Assembly: GCA_030743815.1 (NCBI GenBank)
Contig: JASLRT010000090.1
Coordinates: 1 to 64,000, forward strand
Length of the DNA stretch: 64,000 bases
From: Candidatus Neomarinimicrobiota bacterium
Lineage (GTDB): Bacteria > Fidelibacterota > Marinisomatia > Marinisomatales > S15-B10
Reading direction: 5' to 3'
Under the pieces are notes generated by a model. The model was not told where the DNA came from. It did no database searches and saw only the letters and a list, made by a program, of their open reading frames with translations. Below, piece after piece: positions 1-7,822 of this stretch (positions within the stretch are counted from its first letter, which is position 1; the number at the start of each line of letters is the position of its first letter). A program made the position numbers and the translations under genes.

Positions 1-91
1 CATTCTTTCTTTGGTAACAGAATCGTCAGAGGCAAGAATGCGGCCTAGGTTCAGTCGTGAACACACCTCCTGCCCGCTCGCCAGAGAACCA

Positions 92-120
92 TTGACACCT
101 CACCTTTCCCTCCCTATCTT
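92..120 (+). promoter_or_regulatory. Candidate sigma-70-type promoter for the first operon
   Basis: A perfect -35 box TTGACA lies at 92-97, followed by a 17-base spacer and a -10-like TATCTT at 115-120. Transcription would be expected to start near 126-127, which is the GTG codon used here as the start of the protease/barrel gene, so the message could be leaderless. No Shine-Dalgarno sequence is visible upstream, which fits that reading. The promoter is predicted by eye only. Confidence 0.4.
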
Positions 121-125
121 TGGAT

Positions 126-2945
126 GTGAAGACGTCCATACGAATCGCCGCCATCACACTGATACTCTGTTCCGCCGCCTCGGCACAGTTTTACTTCGGC
201 CGCAATAAGATCCAGTACCACCCCTTCGACTGGCACGTCCTTACCACACCCCATTTCGAGATCTACTACTATAAGGAAGAAGAGGAACTGGCATCTGCCG
301 GCGCCTTCTTCGCCGAGGAAGCGTTCAGCGAAATGGAGAAGAAATTCAATTTTACCCTCATCAAAAAGGTACCCCTCATCTTTTACAGCTCGCACCTCCA
401 CTTCCAGCAGACTAATACTCTTCCGTATCTGATTCCCGAAGGGGTCGGCGGATTCTTCGAATTCATCAAGGGGCGTGTGGTGATCCCCTATATGGGGTCA
501 ACCTTCCAATTTAAACGGGTCATTCGTCACGAGCTGGTGCACGTATTTATGCATAACAAGATCGGCCAGATTCTCAGGATGCATAACATCCAGACCTACC
601 GCGTACCCCCCCTCTGGTTCACCGAAGGGTTAGCCGAGTTCTGGGCCAACCAGTGGGATTCTAAGACAGAGATGGTCATCAGGGACGCCTTCATCAACGA
701 TTACCTTGTCCCCCTCGACCGGCTCGACTTATCCAGTTCCGGTTTCCTCCTCTACAAGGAAGGTCAGTCATTCTTGCGTTTTATCGACGAATCTTACGGC
801 CCCGAAAAGATCCTTCATATCATGGAGAACATCTGGCGCGACGGCAATTTCTACACGGTCATGGAATCGGTACTTGAAAAGGACTTTCAGGAAATCAGCG
901 ATGAGTGGCGCTATTTCTACAAGAAAGAGATCTATCCTCTGCTTGAATCGAGCGACACGCCGGGGAAGCAGTCGCAGCAGATTACTGATGTCGGCATCAA
1001 TTCCGCACCCGTTTACTACCACGGCGAGAGCGATAGGGTACTCTACCTCTCTAACCGCACCGGCTATTCGGAAATTGTGCTTCAGTCGCTCTATCCCCAC
1101 GAATCAGACGCCGATGCAGAAGTGTTGATAGAAGGCGAACGGACAGCCGGTCTGGAATCCCTCCATCTGCTGCAGACCGATATGGATGTAAGCGGCATGG
1201 GTATCCTGATCTTCTCGTCCAAATCCGGAGCAACCGATGTGCTCAATTTCTTCCATATCGATTCCGCGAAGACTGTCGCCACCTTCCGCCACCCGGATCT
1301 CATTTCAATCATTTCACCCAAATGGTCACAGGATGAATCGAAGGTAGTCTTTACTGGTGTCGACTGGCGCGGTTACGAGGATCTTTACCTTCTCGACCGA
1401 CAGACCATGGAGCTCACCCGCCTGACGGACGATTTCTACGGAGACCGGACGCCCTCTTTTTCGCCTGACGGCCGCACAGTCGCTTTTAGTTCAGATCGTG
1501 GACAACACGGCGCCGATGGGTTCTTCAACATATTTGCCTACGATCTGGAGAAAGGCAGCATCATCCGCCTCACCGACGGCCCGTACAACGATCTCTCTCC
1601 CGACTGGTCCCGCGCCGACCGCCCAAGCATCCTCTTCTCATCAGACCGTGACGGCGTTTACAATCTATGGCTTCTGCGAGACACCGGTACGGCGGAAAGC
1701 CCCTTTCCTCTTCAGCAATCGACTCTCGTTCCGCTGACACATTTCACCACCGGCGCCTTCGATCCGCGCTGGGCCGGCGAGAATGACCAGGATGTCGTCT
1801 TCAGCGCCTTCGAAAAATTCAGGTTCCAGATTCAGCTGCTGCAAAACGCCACTACCCTGGCTGAAGACGGGCAGGAGGCCGCTGCCATCCAGACACCGGT
1901 TTCGCCCCCCTGGCACAGAGAACAACTAACCGCCGAAACTAAACGGAGCGCGCTACCCTACAGGAAAAGATTCACCTTCGACATCGCCCAGACAGCTATT
2001 GCCTACGATCCCATTTTCGGTTTCATCGGCGGCGCCCAGGTGACTGTCTCCGATCTCCTCGGCAACGACTACTACCACTTCCTCCTCTTCAATTCCGCCC
2101 AGTCGTCCTCCGAGTTTTCCAACCGGTTTAACCTAGCCGTCACAAAAGTCGATATCTCGCGCCGGATCAACATCAGCTACGGACTGTTTCATTTCGCCAA
2201 CGACTACTTCACCTATTCCAGCGGATTCTTTTTTGAACAGCGCTACGGGGGCCAGTTTGCCCTCAGCTATCCCTTCTCAGTCTTCAAGCGGATGGAGGTC
2301 ACATCGAGCCTGTGGCAAACTTCACGTGACTACTACGGCGCCTCCGATACATTTGATGCACTCCTCGTCTCCAACTCAGCCTCATACGTTTTCGATAACT
2401 CCATCTGGGGACCGGTCGGCCCTATAGACGGCACCAGCCTTCGCTTCACCGTCGGTCAGACTATCGATTTCTCCCGCTCCCGCATCTACTACACCGGTCT
2501 CCTGGCAGACTACAGAAAATACTTCCGGACATCACTGCAGACGCTCTACGCCTTGCGCGTCATGACATGGCTCAACGAAGGAGAAGACCTGTTCCGCTTT
2601 TTCATCGGCGGCAGTTGGGGCATCCGGGGGTACGAGCGGACGGCGGTTTCTGGCAAGAGCTTTCTTATGATCAATAATGAATTCCGTTTTCCGTTTGCCA
2701 GTCAGTTGGTGCTCCGTTTCCCATCCGTCGATTTCGGTCTGGCGCCACTGCGAGGAGCCCTCTTCTTCGATCTGGGTAACGCCTGGAACGACAGCTTTGA
2801 CGGTCTGCTGGGCAGCTTCGGCATCGGCCTTAGAGGCAACTTCCTACGCGTCATGGTGCTGCGTCTCGACGTCGGCAAGACAACCGATTTTCATTCCGTC
2901 TCAAAGGGACTCTTTACTCAATTCTTTTTCGGCTGGAACTACTGA
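126..2945 (+). CDS. Metalloprotease / TolB-like propeller / Omp85-type barrel hybrid protein
   Basis: Predicted outer-membrane protein of 939 aa built from three parts. A signal peptide (about 1-21) is followed by a gluzincin-like domain with HELVH (His135, Glu136, His139) and WFTEGLAEF (Glu167 as likely third zinc ligand), as in the peptidase MA-like family. WD40/PD40 TolB-type repeats span about 300-540, with motifs such as FSPDGRTVAFSSDRG. From about 613 to the end is a beta-barrel with Omp85 hallmarks: IRGYERTAVSG, then a NEFRFP strand and FFDLGNAWND. No POTRA domains are seen. There is no Shine-Dalgarno sequence. A TTG at 120 is an alternative start, but GTG at 126 gives a cleaner signal peptide and matches the predicted transcription start. 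The stop overlaps the next start by one base (TGATG). Protease activity and zinc binding are inferred from motifs. Confidence 0.8.
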   Translation: MKTSIRIAAITLILCSAASAQFYFGRNKIQYHPFDWHVLTTPHFEIYYYKEEEELASAGAFFAEEAFSEMEKKFNFTLIKKVPLIFYSSHLHFQQTNTLPYLIPEGVGGFFEFIKGRVVIPYMGSTFQFKRVIRHELVHVFMHNKIGQILRMHNIQTYRVPPLWFTEGLAEFWANQWDSKTEMVIRDAFINDYLVPLDRLDLSSSGFLLYKEGQSFLRFIDESYGPEKILHIMENIWRDGNFYTVMESVLEKDFQEISDEWRYFYKKEIYPLLESSDTPGKQSQQITDVGINSAPVYYHGESDRVLYLSNRTGYSEIVLQSLYPHESDADAEVLIEGERTAGLESLHLLQTDMDVSGMGILIFSSKSGATDVLNFFHIDSAKTVATFRHPDLISIISPKWSQDESKVVFTGVDWRGYEDLYLLDRQTMELTRLTDDFYGDRTPSFSPDGRTVAFSSDRGQHGADGFFNIFAYDLEKGSIIRLTDGPYNDLSPDWSRADRPSILFSSDRDGVYNLWLLRDTGTAESPFPLQQSTLVPLTHFTTGAFDPRWAGENDQDVVFSAFEKFRFQIQLLQNATTLAEDGQEAAAIQTPVSPPWHREQLTAETKRSALPYRKRFTFDIAQTAIAYDPIFGFIGGAQVTVSDLLGNDYYHFLLFNSAQSSSEFSNRFNLAVTKVDISRRINISYGLFHFANDYFTYSSGFFFEQRYGGQFALSYPFSVFKRMEVTSSLWQTSRDYYGASDTFDALLVSNSASYVFDNSIWGPVGPIDGTSLRFTVGQTIDFSRSRIYYTGLLADYRKYFRTSLQTLYALRVMTWLNEGEDLFRFFIGGSWGIRGYERTAVSGKSFLMINNEFRFPFASQLVLRFPSVDFGLAPLRGALFFDLGNAWNDSFDGLLGSFGIGLRGNFLRVMVLRLDVGKTTDFHSVSKGLFTQFFFGWNY

Positions 2946-4129
2946 TGAAGACGTCGCACGGTCATATCCTGTCGAACATCGCTATTCTTTCTGTTACAGC
3001 GGCAGTCATCTCATGCGCCGGGCGGATTTCACTTGACACTGAGGCCAGCGAAGCAGTCGATTGGATGACAGAAGGAAAGGATTTCTCCCGTCTCTATCAT
3101 GTTCCCGGTGCCAATCTCACACCGCCCCTCACTCTGGTCTGGAAGGAGAAGTTCATAGCGGGCATATCCAGCTCGCCTCTCCTGGCGGGCGACCGTCTCT
3201 TCCTGCCACTCCTGAACGGAGAGTTAGTGGTCCTCAGCGTGAAAACAGGCAAGAAGGTGGCTCGCAAGAAACTGTCCCGCGGCCCCATCTTCGGCCTCAC
3301 CCTGGCGGACTCCACCATATACTTCGGCGTCGGTCAAAGGAAGACGACGTTCAAGGCATACGACATCCGCAAGGGGCACTACGACTGGCAGCTGGAATTG
3401 GGTCCTATCGAATCGGCACCAGTAGTGAACGGCCGGCATCTCTATGTCGTCAGCCGGTCGCGCCAGCTCTACTGTCTTAACCGAAAGGATGGATCTGTTC
3501 TGTGGCAGAGCACAGATGGATCCACCGTCCGCGATGCACCAATTGCCATAAGCGGTAACCTCGTATATCTCGATCAGGATGGTAATCTCATTGCGAGCCG
3601 GATGGAGACGGGTGCACTGAACTGGACTGTCACCCTGCCGCCCGATGGGCGCGGCTCGCCCCAGAAGAGTGACACCTCCCCAGCCGCCACAGCGAAGCAG
3701 ATCTTTGTCACTACCCTTTCCGGACAGCTACTGGCTTACGACGCCGGCGGCGGTGCTCTCCAGTGGCGCTACGACTGCGGTTCACCCATTTATACACCAC
3801 CTTCTTGTGACGGTTCACTGGTGTTCGCGGCGGCGTCATCAGGAACGGTCTTCTGCTTGAATGCTGAAACAGGCACACTGGTTTGGAGCTACGACGTGGG
3901 CAGTGTTATCAGCACCGCTCCGGTCATCGCCGGGACTCGCCTCGTAGTCACCGCCAACAGGGGTGATATCATTCTGCTGAACAGTCGCTCAGGCGTAGAG
4001 CTGTGGTCAGACAGACTCCAGGGACGCATTGCCGCGGCACCGGTCATCGGCGGATCTCACATGGTGGTGGCTGACGATAAGAAGACAATCTATCTCTATA
4101 CCGCCACCGGCGAAGAAAGTAACCAATGA
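2945..4129 (+). CDS. BamB-like PQQ-propeller lipoprotein
   Basis: Predicted periplasm-facing lipoprotein of 394 aa. The signal peptide ends in a lipobox (VISC, Cys24). The mature part is a beta-propeller of PQQ-type repeats, each with a pattern like SSPLLAGDRLFLP, SAPVVNGRHLYVV, DAPIAISGNLVYL or TAPVIAGTRLVVT, followed by a W or L and a G. The fold is that of BamB, the lipoprotein that assists the BamA barrel-assembly machine, and of PQQ dehydrogenases. No quinone-binding or dehydrogenase motif is seen. It overlaps the upstream barrel gene by one base and the downstream gene by four (ATGA), so translation of the set is probably coupled. A BamB-like partner for the preceding Omp85-type barrel is a reasonable inference. 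Confidence 0.75.
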   Translation: MKTSHGHILSNIAILSVTAAVISCAGRISLDTEASEAVDWMTEGKDFSRLYHVPGANLTPPLTLVWKEKFIAGISSSPLLAGDRLFLPLLNGELVVLSVKTGKKVARKKLSRGPIFGLTLADSTIYFGVGQRKTTFKAYDIRKGHYDWQLELGPIESAPVVNGRHLYVVSRSRQLYCLNRKDGSVLWQSTDGSTVRDAPIAISGNLVYLDQDGNLIASRMETGALNWTVTLPPDGRGSPQKSDTSPAATAKQIFVTTLSGQLLAYDAGGGALQWRYDCGSPIYTPPSCDGSLVFAAASSGTVFCLNAETGTLVWSYDVGSVISTAPVIAGTRLVVTANRGDIILLNSRSGVELWSDRLQGRIAAAPVIGGSHMVVADDKKTIYLYTATGEESNQ

Positions 4130-4536
4130 GTAAGAGAAAACATCTGACCCTGGTCACTCTCGCTTCGATATGTTGTTTACTGTGGCCGGCATCATTGACC
4201 GCATCTCAACCTGAACAATCAAATGGTAAAGCGTCTCTCAATGCCGCTCAACAGGATTCAGTTAGTGAGGCGGATGCCAGGCAACACAGATTGAGGGTCG
4301 TATCAGGAATTTCATTGGCGGTTGCCGTGGCAGCCAACCTTGCCGGGCAGGATTTTATTCAGCAGTCCGATAGTCAATATGAACGCTACCTCAATGCGGG
4401 AAACCCGGCCGATATGAATCGCTATTTCAATCGCAGTACCGCACTGGACAAAAACGCCGGCTACAGCTTCGTCCTCTTTGAAGCAGCTCTTACGACATCT
4501 ATCTTCACCTTCTTCTTCTCCCTTGCCCAGCCGTGA
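4126..4536 (+). CDS. Small membrane protein of unknown function
   Basis: Not recognised as a known family. The 136-aa product has an N-terminal hydrophobic segment (about 6-26) that reads as a signal peptide or anchor, then a polar Gln/Ser/Asn-rich stretch, and two hydrophobic segments near residues 62-75 and 107-132 separated by a polar loop rich in Asn, Tyr and Asp. The pattern resembles small proteins that accompany outer-membrane biogenesis operons in FCB bacteria, but no motif assigns a role. It starts inside the stop of the propeller gene (ATGA) and ends with a GTGA overlap into the next gene, so it is surely part of this operon. Confidence 0.6.
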   Translation: MSKRKHLTLVTLASICCLLWPASLTASQPEQSNGKASLNAAQQDSVSEADARQHRLRVVSGISLAVAVAANLAGQDFIQQSDSQYERYLNAGNPADMNRYFNRSTALDKNAGYSFVLFEAALTTSIFTFFFSLAQP

Positions 4537-5801
4537 GATCGTCACCACTTCTTCTGGTAGTTTCTTCGCTGCTTATCACCTCCTGCTCGGAAAGGGAACG
4601 CCTTAATCCCCTCGATCCGCTCAATCCGGCGACGGAAGGTAAACCTCCCGCCATCACACTGTCGTCCGATGAGCATTCCATTTTCCTCAGCTGGAGCGGC
4701 ATCGATCTTGACGGAATTAAGCAGTTCAATATTTGGCGCAAAGACGGTTCTGATCCCACTGACTCCGTCTTGATTAAGGTGGCGCCGAAAATGGCGGAGT
4801 TTATCGACACAGCACCAGACTACGATGTTGAATTGAACTACCGCCTATCTGTGGAAACGGACGGTTGGGAGAGTCCCCTCTCTGATCCAGAGTCCATCAC
4901 GCCCGGCCCCTTCAACTACTGGATCTCCGATTACTGGGGTACTTCTGTCACCCGCCTCTCTTATGATGGCGGCCACCAGCTATACCAGAGCTTCGACTAC
5001 TTTCCCGTGGCGCTGCAGTACGACCCAGTCCGTTCCCGTGTCTGGGTGGCCAGTCACTATCCTCACCGCTTGGTAAGGCTCAATGACACAGGCGAGGCAG
5101 AGTTTGAAATCGAACTAGATGCGCCACCGCTGGATATGACAATCAACTCGACCACAGGTGATATTTATCTGATCCTGGCCAACACGTCCGCACTTCAACA
5201 TTTCGAATCCAATGGAACCGCAAACGAACCTGTAATTATTCCTTTCGTACTCGGTAACGGAGCACAGATCGCTATGATCAGGCAGACAGGAACCCTCTGG
5301 ATCACTGAACCCGATTCTTCCGCTGTGCTGAAAATCGATGTAACCGATCCCGACAATTTTACGCTGTTCAACGATCTTCAGAATCCTCGTGTGATTGCAG
5401 CCCTGCAGGAAAAACGGACGGTATGGATAGCAACGGATTCCGGCCTTATTTCAGTTGTTGATGATGACACTTTCATGACGTACCTCTCTGGCTACTATAT
5501 CGTTGACCTGGATATCAATGAAGCTGAGGAGTCGGTCTGGGTAGTGGCGTACCATTCAGACTCTCACAGTTGGACGGTAATCAAGATGTACGAAAGTACA
5601 GGTGAATGGAAATCAGAGACCGTCACAACGCCGTTCACTGACTACATTTCAAAGATAGCGGTCAATCCTGGGCTGGAGCACCCAGGTCTTTTGCTCTATG
5701 ACGAATTGAATCGGGAAGTTGTGAGGGTTAGTCCCGCAGGCGACGAGCTTGGCCGCTACGGCAGTTTCACATTCCGGCTCAATATAGCTGTAGAACAGTG
5801 A
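4533..5801 (+). CDS. Propeller lipoprotein with fibronectin-type-III-like N-terminal domain
   Basis: Predicted lipoprotein of 422 aa with a GTG start inside the preceding stop (GTGA). The signal peptide ends in a lipobox (ITSC, about residue 18). The tail NPLDPLNP is typical of secreted FCB lipoproteins. Residues about 38-110 look like one FnIII/Ig-like sandwich (SWSGIDLDGIKQFNIWRKDG). The rest carries repeated short strands with W-V/I-A motifs (VWVASHYPHRLVRL, LWITEPDSSAVLKI, VWIATDSGLISVV, VWVVAYHSD), suggesting an NHL/SMP-30-type propeller. No enzyme motif is visible. It is the last gene of the four-gene envelope operon. A ligand- or glycan-binding role is possible but not shown. Confidence 0.7.
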   Translation: MRSSPLLLVVSSLLITSCSERERLNPLDPLNPATEGKPPAITLSSDEHSIFLSWSGIDLDGIKQFNIWRKDGSDPTDSVLIKVAPKMAEFIDTAPDYDVELNYRLSVETDGWESPLSDPESITPGPFNYWISDYWGTSVTRLSYDGGHQLYQSFDYFPVALQYDPVRSRVWVASHYPHRLVRLNDTGEAEFEIELDAPPLDMTINSTTGDIYLILANTSALQHFESNGTANEPVIIPFVLGNGAQIAMIRQTGTLWITEPDSSAVLKIDVTDPDNFTLFNDLQNPRVIAALQEKRTVWIATDSGLISVVDDDTFMTYLSGYYIVDLDINEAEESVWVVAYHSDSHSWTVIKMYESTGEWKSETVTTPFTDYISKIAVNPGLEHPGLLLYDELNREVVRVSPAGDELGRYGSFTFRLNIAVEQ

Positions 5802-6048
5802 TTATTGGTACCACGGCAGTCACCGTTAATTATCAACATTATTTCCACATTTAAAGAACCAATCATTAGTACGCTTGAACTCTGAAACCGTTAAACTAAT
5901 TTATCAAACACTGTAAAGTGGTTTACAGAGTTACTTTAAAACATCTAAACTTATACTTTAATTAACTACCGTATTCTCAATTTTTCTTCTGTGATTGATG
6001 GTTCTAAAAGTATAACTTAAGGCATGAAAAGATTATACATTAAATAAC
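5802..6048. other. AT-rich convergent spacer
   Basis: No coding signal is seen in this strongly AT-rich stretch between the plus-strand envelope operon and the minus-strand DUF309 operon. It contains one perfect inverted repeat, CTGTAAA (5911-5917) and TTTACAG (5922-5928), separated by four bases. That could be a small hairpin or an operator. It lacks a following T-run, so it is not a convincing terminator. Confidence 0.5.
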
Positions 6049-6078
6049 TTGACACGTATTTAATTAAAGCAGTATTTT
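6049..6078 (+). promoter_or_regulatory. Candidate promoter of a small RNA
   Basis: A perfect -35 TTGACA (6049-6054), an 18-base spacer and a -10-like TATTTT (6073-6078) precede a strongly structured segment with no open reading frame. Predicted transcription start is near 6083-6087. The spacer length and boxes are seen directly. Activity is inferred. Confidence 0.4.
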
Positions 6079-6080
6079 AA

Positions 6081-6170
6081 GGAGAGGCCCTAAAAAGCCT
6101 CTCCCGCGAGGTAGGGGTAGATCTTCAAAATGCTCCGAGGTCATTTACGAAGTCTACCCCTATTTTATTT
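6081..6170 (+). ncRNA. Candidate small non-coding RNA
   Basis: The segment downstream of the 6049 promoter can fold into two hairpins. Hairpin 1 pairs GGAGAGGC (6081-6088) with GCCTCTCC (6097-6104), although the predicted start may trim its 5' arm. Hairpin 2 is long: 10 pairs (6112-6121 with 6153-6162), a one-base bulge, CTTC with GAAG (6123-6126, 6149-6152), a small internal loop, and AAATG with CATTT (6128-6132, 6142-6146), closing on a nine-base loop. It ends in TATTTTATTT. No SRP RNA, tmRNA or 6S signature is present. It could instead be only a transcription terminator for the convergent genes. Confidence 0.4.
6112..6170 (+). terminator. Rho-independent terminator in the convergent spacer
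   Basis: A 10-base-pair perfect stem (TAGGGGTAGA with TCTACCCCTA), extended inward by further pairing, is followed on the plus strand by TTTTATTT. It would stop transcripts from the upstream envelope operon or from the candidate small RNA. The 3' end overlaps the last codons of the DUF309 gene on the other strand. Confidence 0.65.
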
Positions 6171-6557
6171 ACCGATCCCAAGTACACTGTCACTCAACAG
6201 ATACCGCGCCATTTCCTTAGCCTCCATCTCAGGGCTGTTGGAAAGCGTCTCACTCTCCATTGCCGTCTTGAGTGATGTCAGATAGTCTATGGTAACGCTG
6301 GAAACGAGGTGTTCATCTTCCTCGTCGTGCGCCAGATTGTTCACCGCTTTTCTTATCAGATAGTTCGCGCTGCCCGGCTGATTTGCCTTCAGCTTGAGCA
6401 AGGCACCTGTCAGTTGAATAAATCCTCTGACCCATTCCCTGTTTCTGCCTCTCCCTTTTTTCCAGATGTCTTCCCAGGCCGTGTGCGCCTTCAGTAATTC
6501 CCCCTTCCTGAGAAATTTGACCCCTTTTCTGAACTTCTTCAGCTCCGTTGACGTCAT
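6165..6557 (-). CDS. DUF309 family protein
   Basis: A 130-aa soluble protein matching the DUF309 pattern: a small all-helical domain with FRKGVKFLRKGELLKAHTAWEDIWK near the N-terminus, then a W-x-R-G-F-I-Q-L-x-G-A-x-L-K helix, and a third helix with a conserved small-residue spacing (PGSANYLIRKA). The family's Glu/His/Glu positions (AHTAWE) are kept. The biochemical role of DUF309 proteins is not known to me. The gene starts within the stop of the upstream gene (ATGA overlap, 6554-6557), so the two are probably translated together. It ends at the hairpin terminator region shared with the convergent spacer. Confidence 0.75.
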   Translation of the reverse strand: MTSTELKKFRKGVKFLRKGELLKAHTAWEDIWKKGRGRNREWVRGFIQLTGALLKLKANQPGSANYLIRKAVNNLAHDEEDEHLVSSVTIDYLTSLKTAMESETLSNSPEMEAKEMARYLLSDSVLGIGK

Positions 6558-6904
6558 GGTGTTCTGGGGTGTTTGTAAACCCCATCCTTGCGGTAGTAAT
6601 CGAATAGCTCACCATCGAACGGCTCAAAGCGCAAATGTTGCCTCCCCTCAACAGGAAAAGCTGCCTTAAAAGATTCCTTTTCGTTTTTCTTCAGAAAGAA
6701 AATAATCGAAATTTCGCGCCTCTTACCGGGCCCATCCTCAGCCTCATAAACGGTCTCAGACCACTCCCATAAGAAATGATCCTCATGAGCCCATTCTAGA
6801 ATAAGGTTGATCAATACGGTTTGACTCTCCCATAGTGTAATTTTGGCCGCGAAGGTATATCCGCGTCTGGCCAGTTCTGTTCCTGTTACTGATCGCAAAA
6901 TCAT
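6554..6904 (-). CDS. Uncharacterised 116-aa protein
   Basis: No family is recognised. The frame is open further upstream (to 7024), but those codons overlap the preceding gene and a terminator. The ATG at 6904 is therefore preferred, giving a protein that begins MILRSVTGTELARRGYTF. It is mixed alpha/beta, rich in aromatic and charged residues (ILEWAHEDHFLWEWSETVYE, then ISIIFFLKKNEKESF), with no signal peptide or membrane segment. Its start lies only 13 bases beyond the T-run of a rho-independent terminator, so it is expressed either by read-through or from a promoter inside the upstream gene. The four-base overlap links it to the DUF309 gene. Confidence 0.55.
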   Translation of the reverse strand: MILRSVTGTELARRGYTFAAKITLWESQTVLINLILEWAHEDHFLWEWSETVYEAEDGPGKRREISIIFFLKKNEKESFKAAFPVEGRQHLRFEPFDGELFDYYRKDGVYKHPRTP

Positions 6905-6917
6905 ACTTTCCAGCAAT

Positions 6918-6941
6918 AAAAAAGGGGATCGTGAAATCCCC
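6918..6941 (-). terminator. Rho-independent terminator/attenuator
   Basis: On the minus strand GGGGAT (6941-6936) pairs with ATCCCC (6929-6924) around a six-base loop, followed directly by six T residues (6923-6918). It sits after the coiled-coil gene ending at 6975 and just before the start at 6904. It may be a plain terminator or an attenuator for the two downstream genes. Confidence 0.7.
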
Positions 6942-6974
6942 CTCCCATCAAACTCAGCGCATCGACCGCGAATC

Positions 6975-7472
6975 TTAGTCTTTTTCCTTCTTCTTAGGCA
7001 CCCGCTCATTAAGATCAGCGACATCGGTCTCAGCTGTTGTCAGCCTCTGATCTATATCACCGATCTGTCTGTTTGCGAGTCGCTTAAATGAGTTAAACTT
7101 ATTTTCTACTTCCTCAATGTTTTTATCTACTTCTGTGAATTTACCTTCAGTGTCACGGCTGAAATTTTCCAAGTTTAGTTGAACTGTCTCAATTTTGCGC
7201 GACAGCGAATCGGTAACATGGTGAATAAGCTGAGTGTTGGCGATAATGTCTTTCTGTGCTTTTCTCAGGTGCTTCCCACGCCCGATGAATTGTAAATTGA
7301 GAGTCTTCAAGTCTTCGCGGAATTCCTGATTGACTTCATCCACATGCTTCAGTTGTTGCTGTCCCATCTCATCCATTCGGGCGAACATGGAATCAGAGGT
7401 AGTCTTGAAATAGACCCCTGCCGCTATCCACGCAATGATTATCAGAATCAGTAACTTATCTCTGTTTTCCAT
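6975..7472 (-). CDS. Membrane-anchored coiled-coil protein
   Basis: A 165-aa protein with one N-terminal membrane segment (about residues 6-20, LLILIIIAWIAAGVYF) followed by a long, highly charged helical region with heptad-like spacing (FREDLKTLNLQFIGRGKHLRK, IETVQLNLENFS, VENKFNSFKRLANRQI), and a basic tail PKKKEKD. The start at 7472 is chosen over an upstream in-frame ATG because it has a good Shine-Dalgarno (GAGGGAG) overlapping the stop of the preceding gene. It is likely a bitopic protein whose coiled coil lies in the periplasm or, if inverted, the cytoplasm. It forms a two-gene unit with the acidic coiled-coil gene upstream. Function unknown. Confidence 0.65.
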   Translation of the reverse strand: MENRDKLLILIIIAWIAAGVYFKTTSDSMFARMDEMGQQQLKHVDEVNQEFREDLKTLNLQFIGRGKHLRKAQKDIIANTQLIHHVTDSLSRKIETVQLNLENFSRDTEGKFTEVDKNIEEVENKFNSFKRLANRQIGDIDQRLTTAETDVADLNERVPKKKEKD

Positions 7473-7483
7473 CTGTACTCCCT

Positions 7484-7822
7484 CTATTTTTTCTCCATTT
7501 CTTCCAGACGCTTTTCCCATGCACTCATCTCATGCTGATCCTCATCCTTGGCCTCGCTGACTTCCTCTTCTTCTTTTTCTTCTTCATCTTCGCCCGATTT
7601 TATCTTCTCCAACAACTCCTCCCGCTTTACTCCGATCTCTTTGAGCTGCTCCATCAATGAATTAACCTCATCATTGAATTCATTGACTGTCGCCTCAAGG
7701 CGCGAAATCAACTCTTCCATAAGAGTTACACCATAAGATTCGTTAATTCCATCGAGAAGATCATCAAGCTTCTCAGCGAGGTAGTTCTTCCTTTTGTCTG
7801 AATCAGTCAGGTCGACTGCCAT
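7484..7822 (-). CDS. Acidic coiled-coil cytoplasmic protein
   Basis: A 112-aa protein without signal peptide or membrane segment. It has two helical stretches: residues about 5-65, with a leucine/isoleucine heptad pattern (LAEKLDDLLDGI, ISRLEATVNEFNDEVNSLMEQLKEI), and a C-terminal helix (MSAWEKRLEEMEKK). A very acidic linker of Glu/Asp (about 77-95) joins them. AAGGA lies before the ATG. Eleven bases separate it from the membrane coiled-coil gene, so the two products probably act together, perhaps as a cytoplasmic partner of a membrane tether. No family recognised. Confidence 0.6.
   Translation of the reverse strand: MAVDLTDSDKRKNYLAEKLDDLLDGINESYGVTLMEELISRLEATVNEFNDEVNSLMEQLKEIGVKREELLEKIKSGEDEEEKEEEEVSEAKDEDQHEMSAWEKRLEEMEKK

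Noticed and set aside
1-119. A minus-strand gene beginning at the CAT at positions 1-3
   Set aside because: Only a start codon would lie in the window, with no convincing ribosome binding site, so nothing can be said about it.
6081-6170. SRP RNA, tmRNA or 6S RNA
   Set aside because: The conserved GGAAGGAAGC-type SRP loop, tmRNA tRNA-like ends and 6S bubble are all absent.
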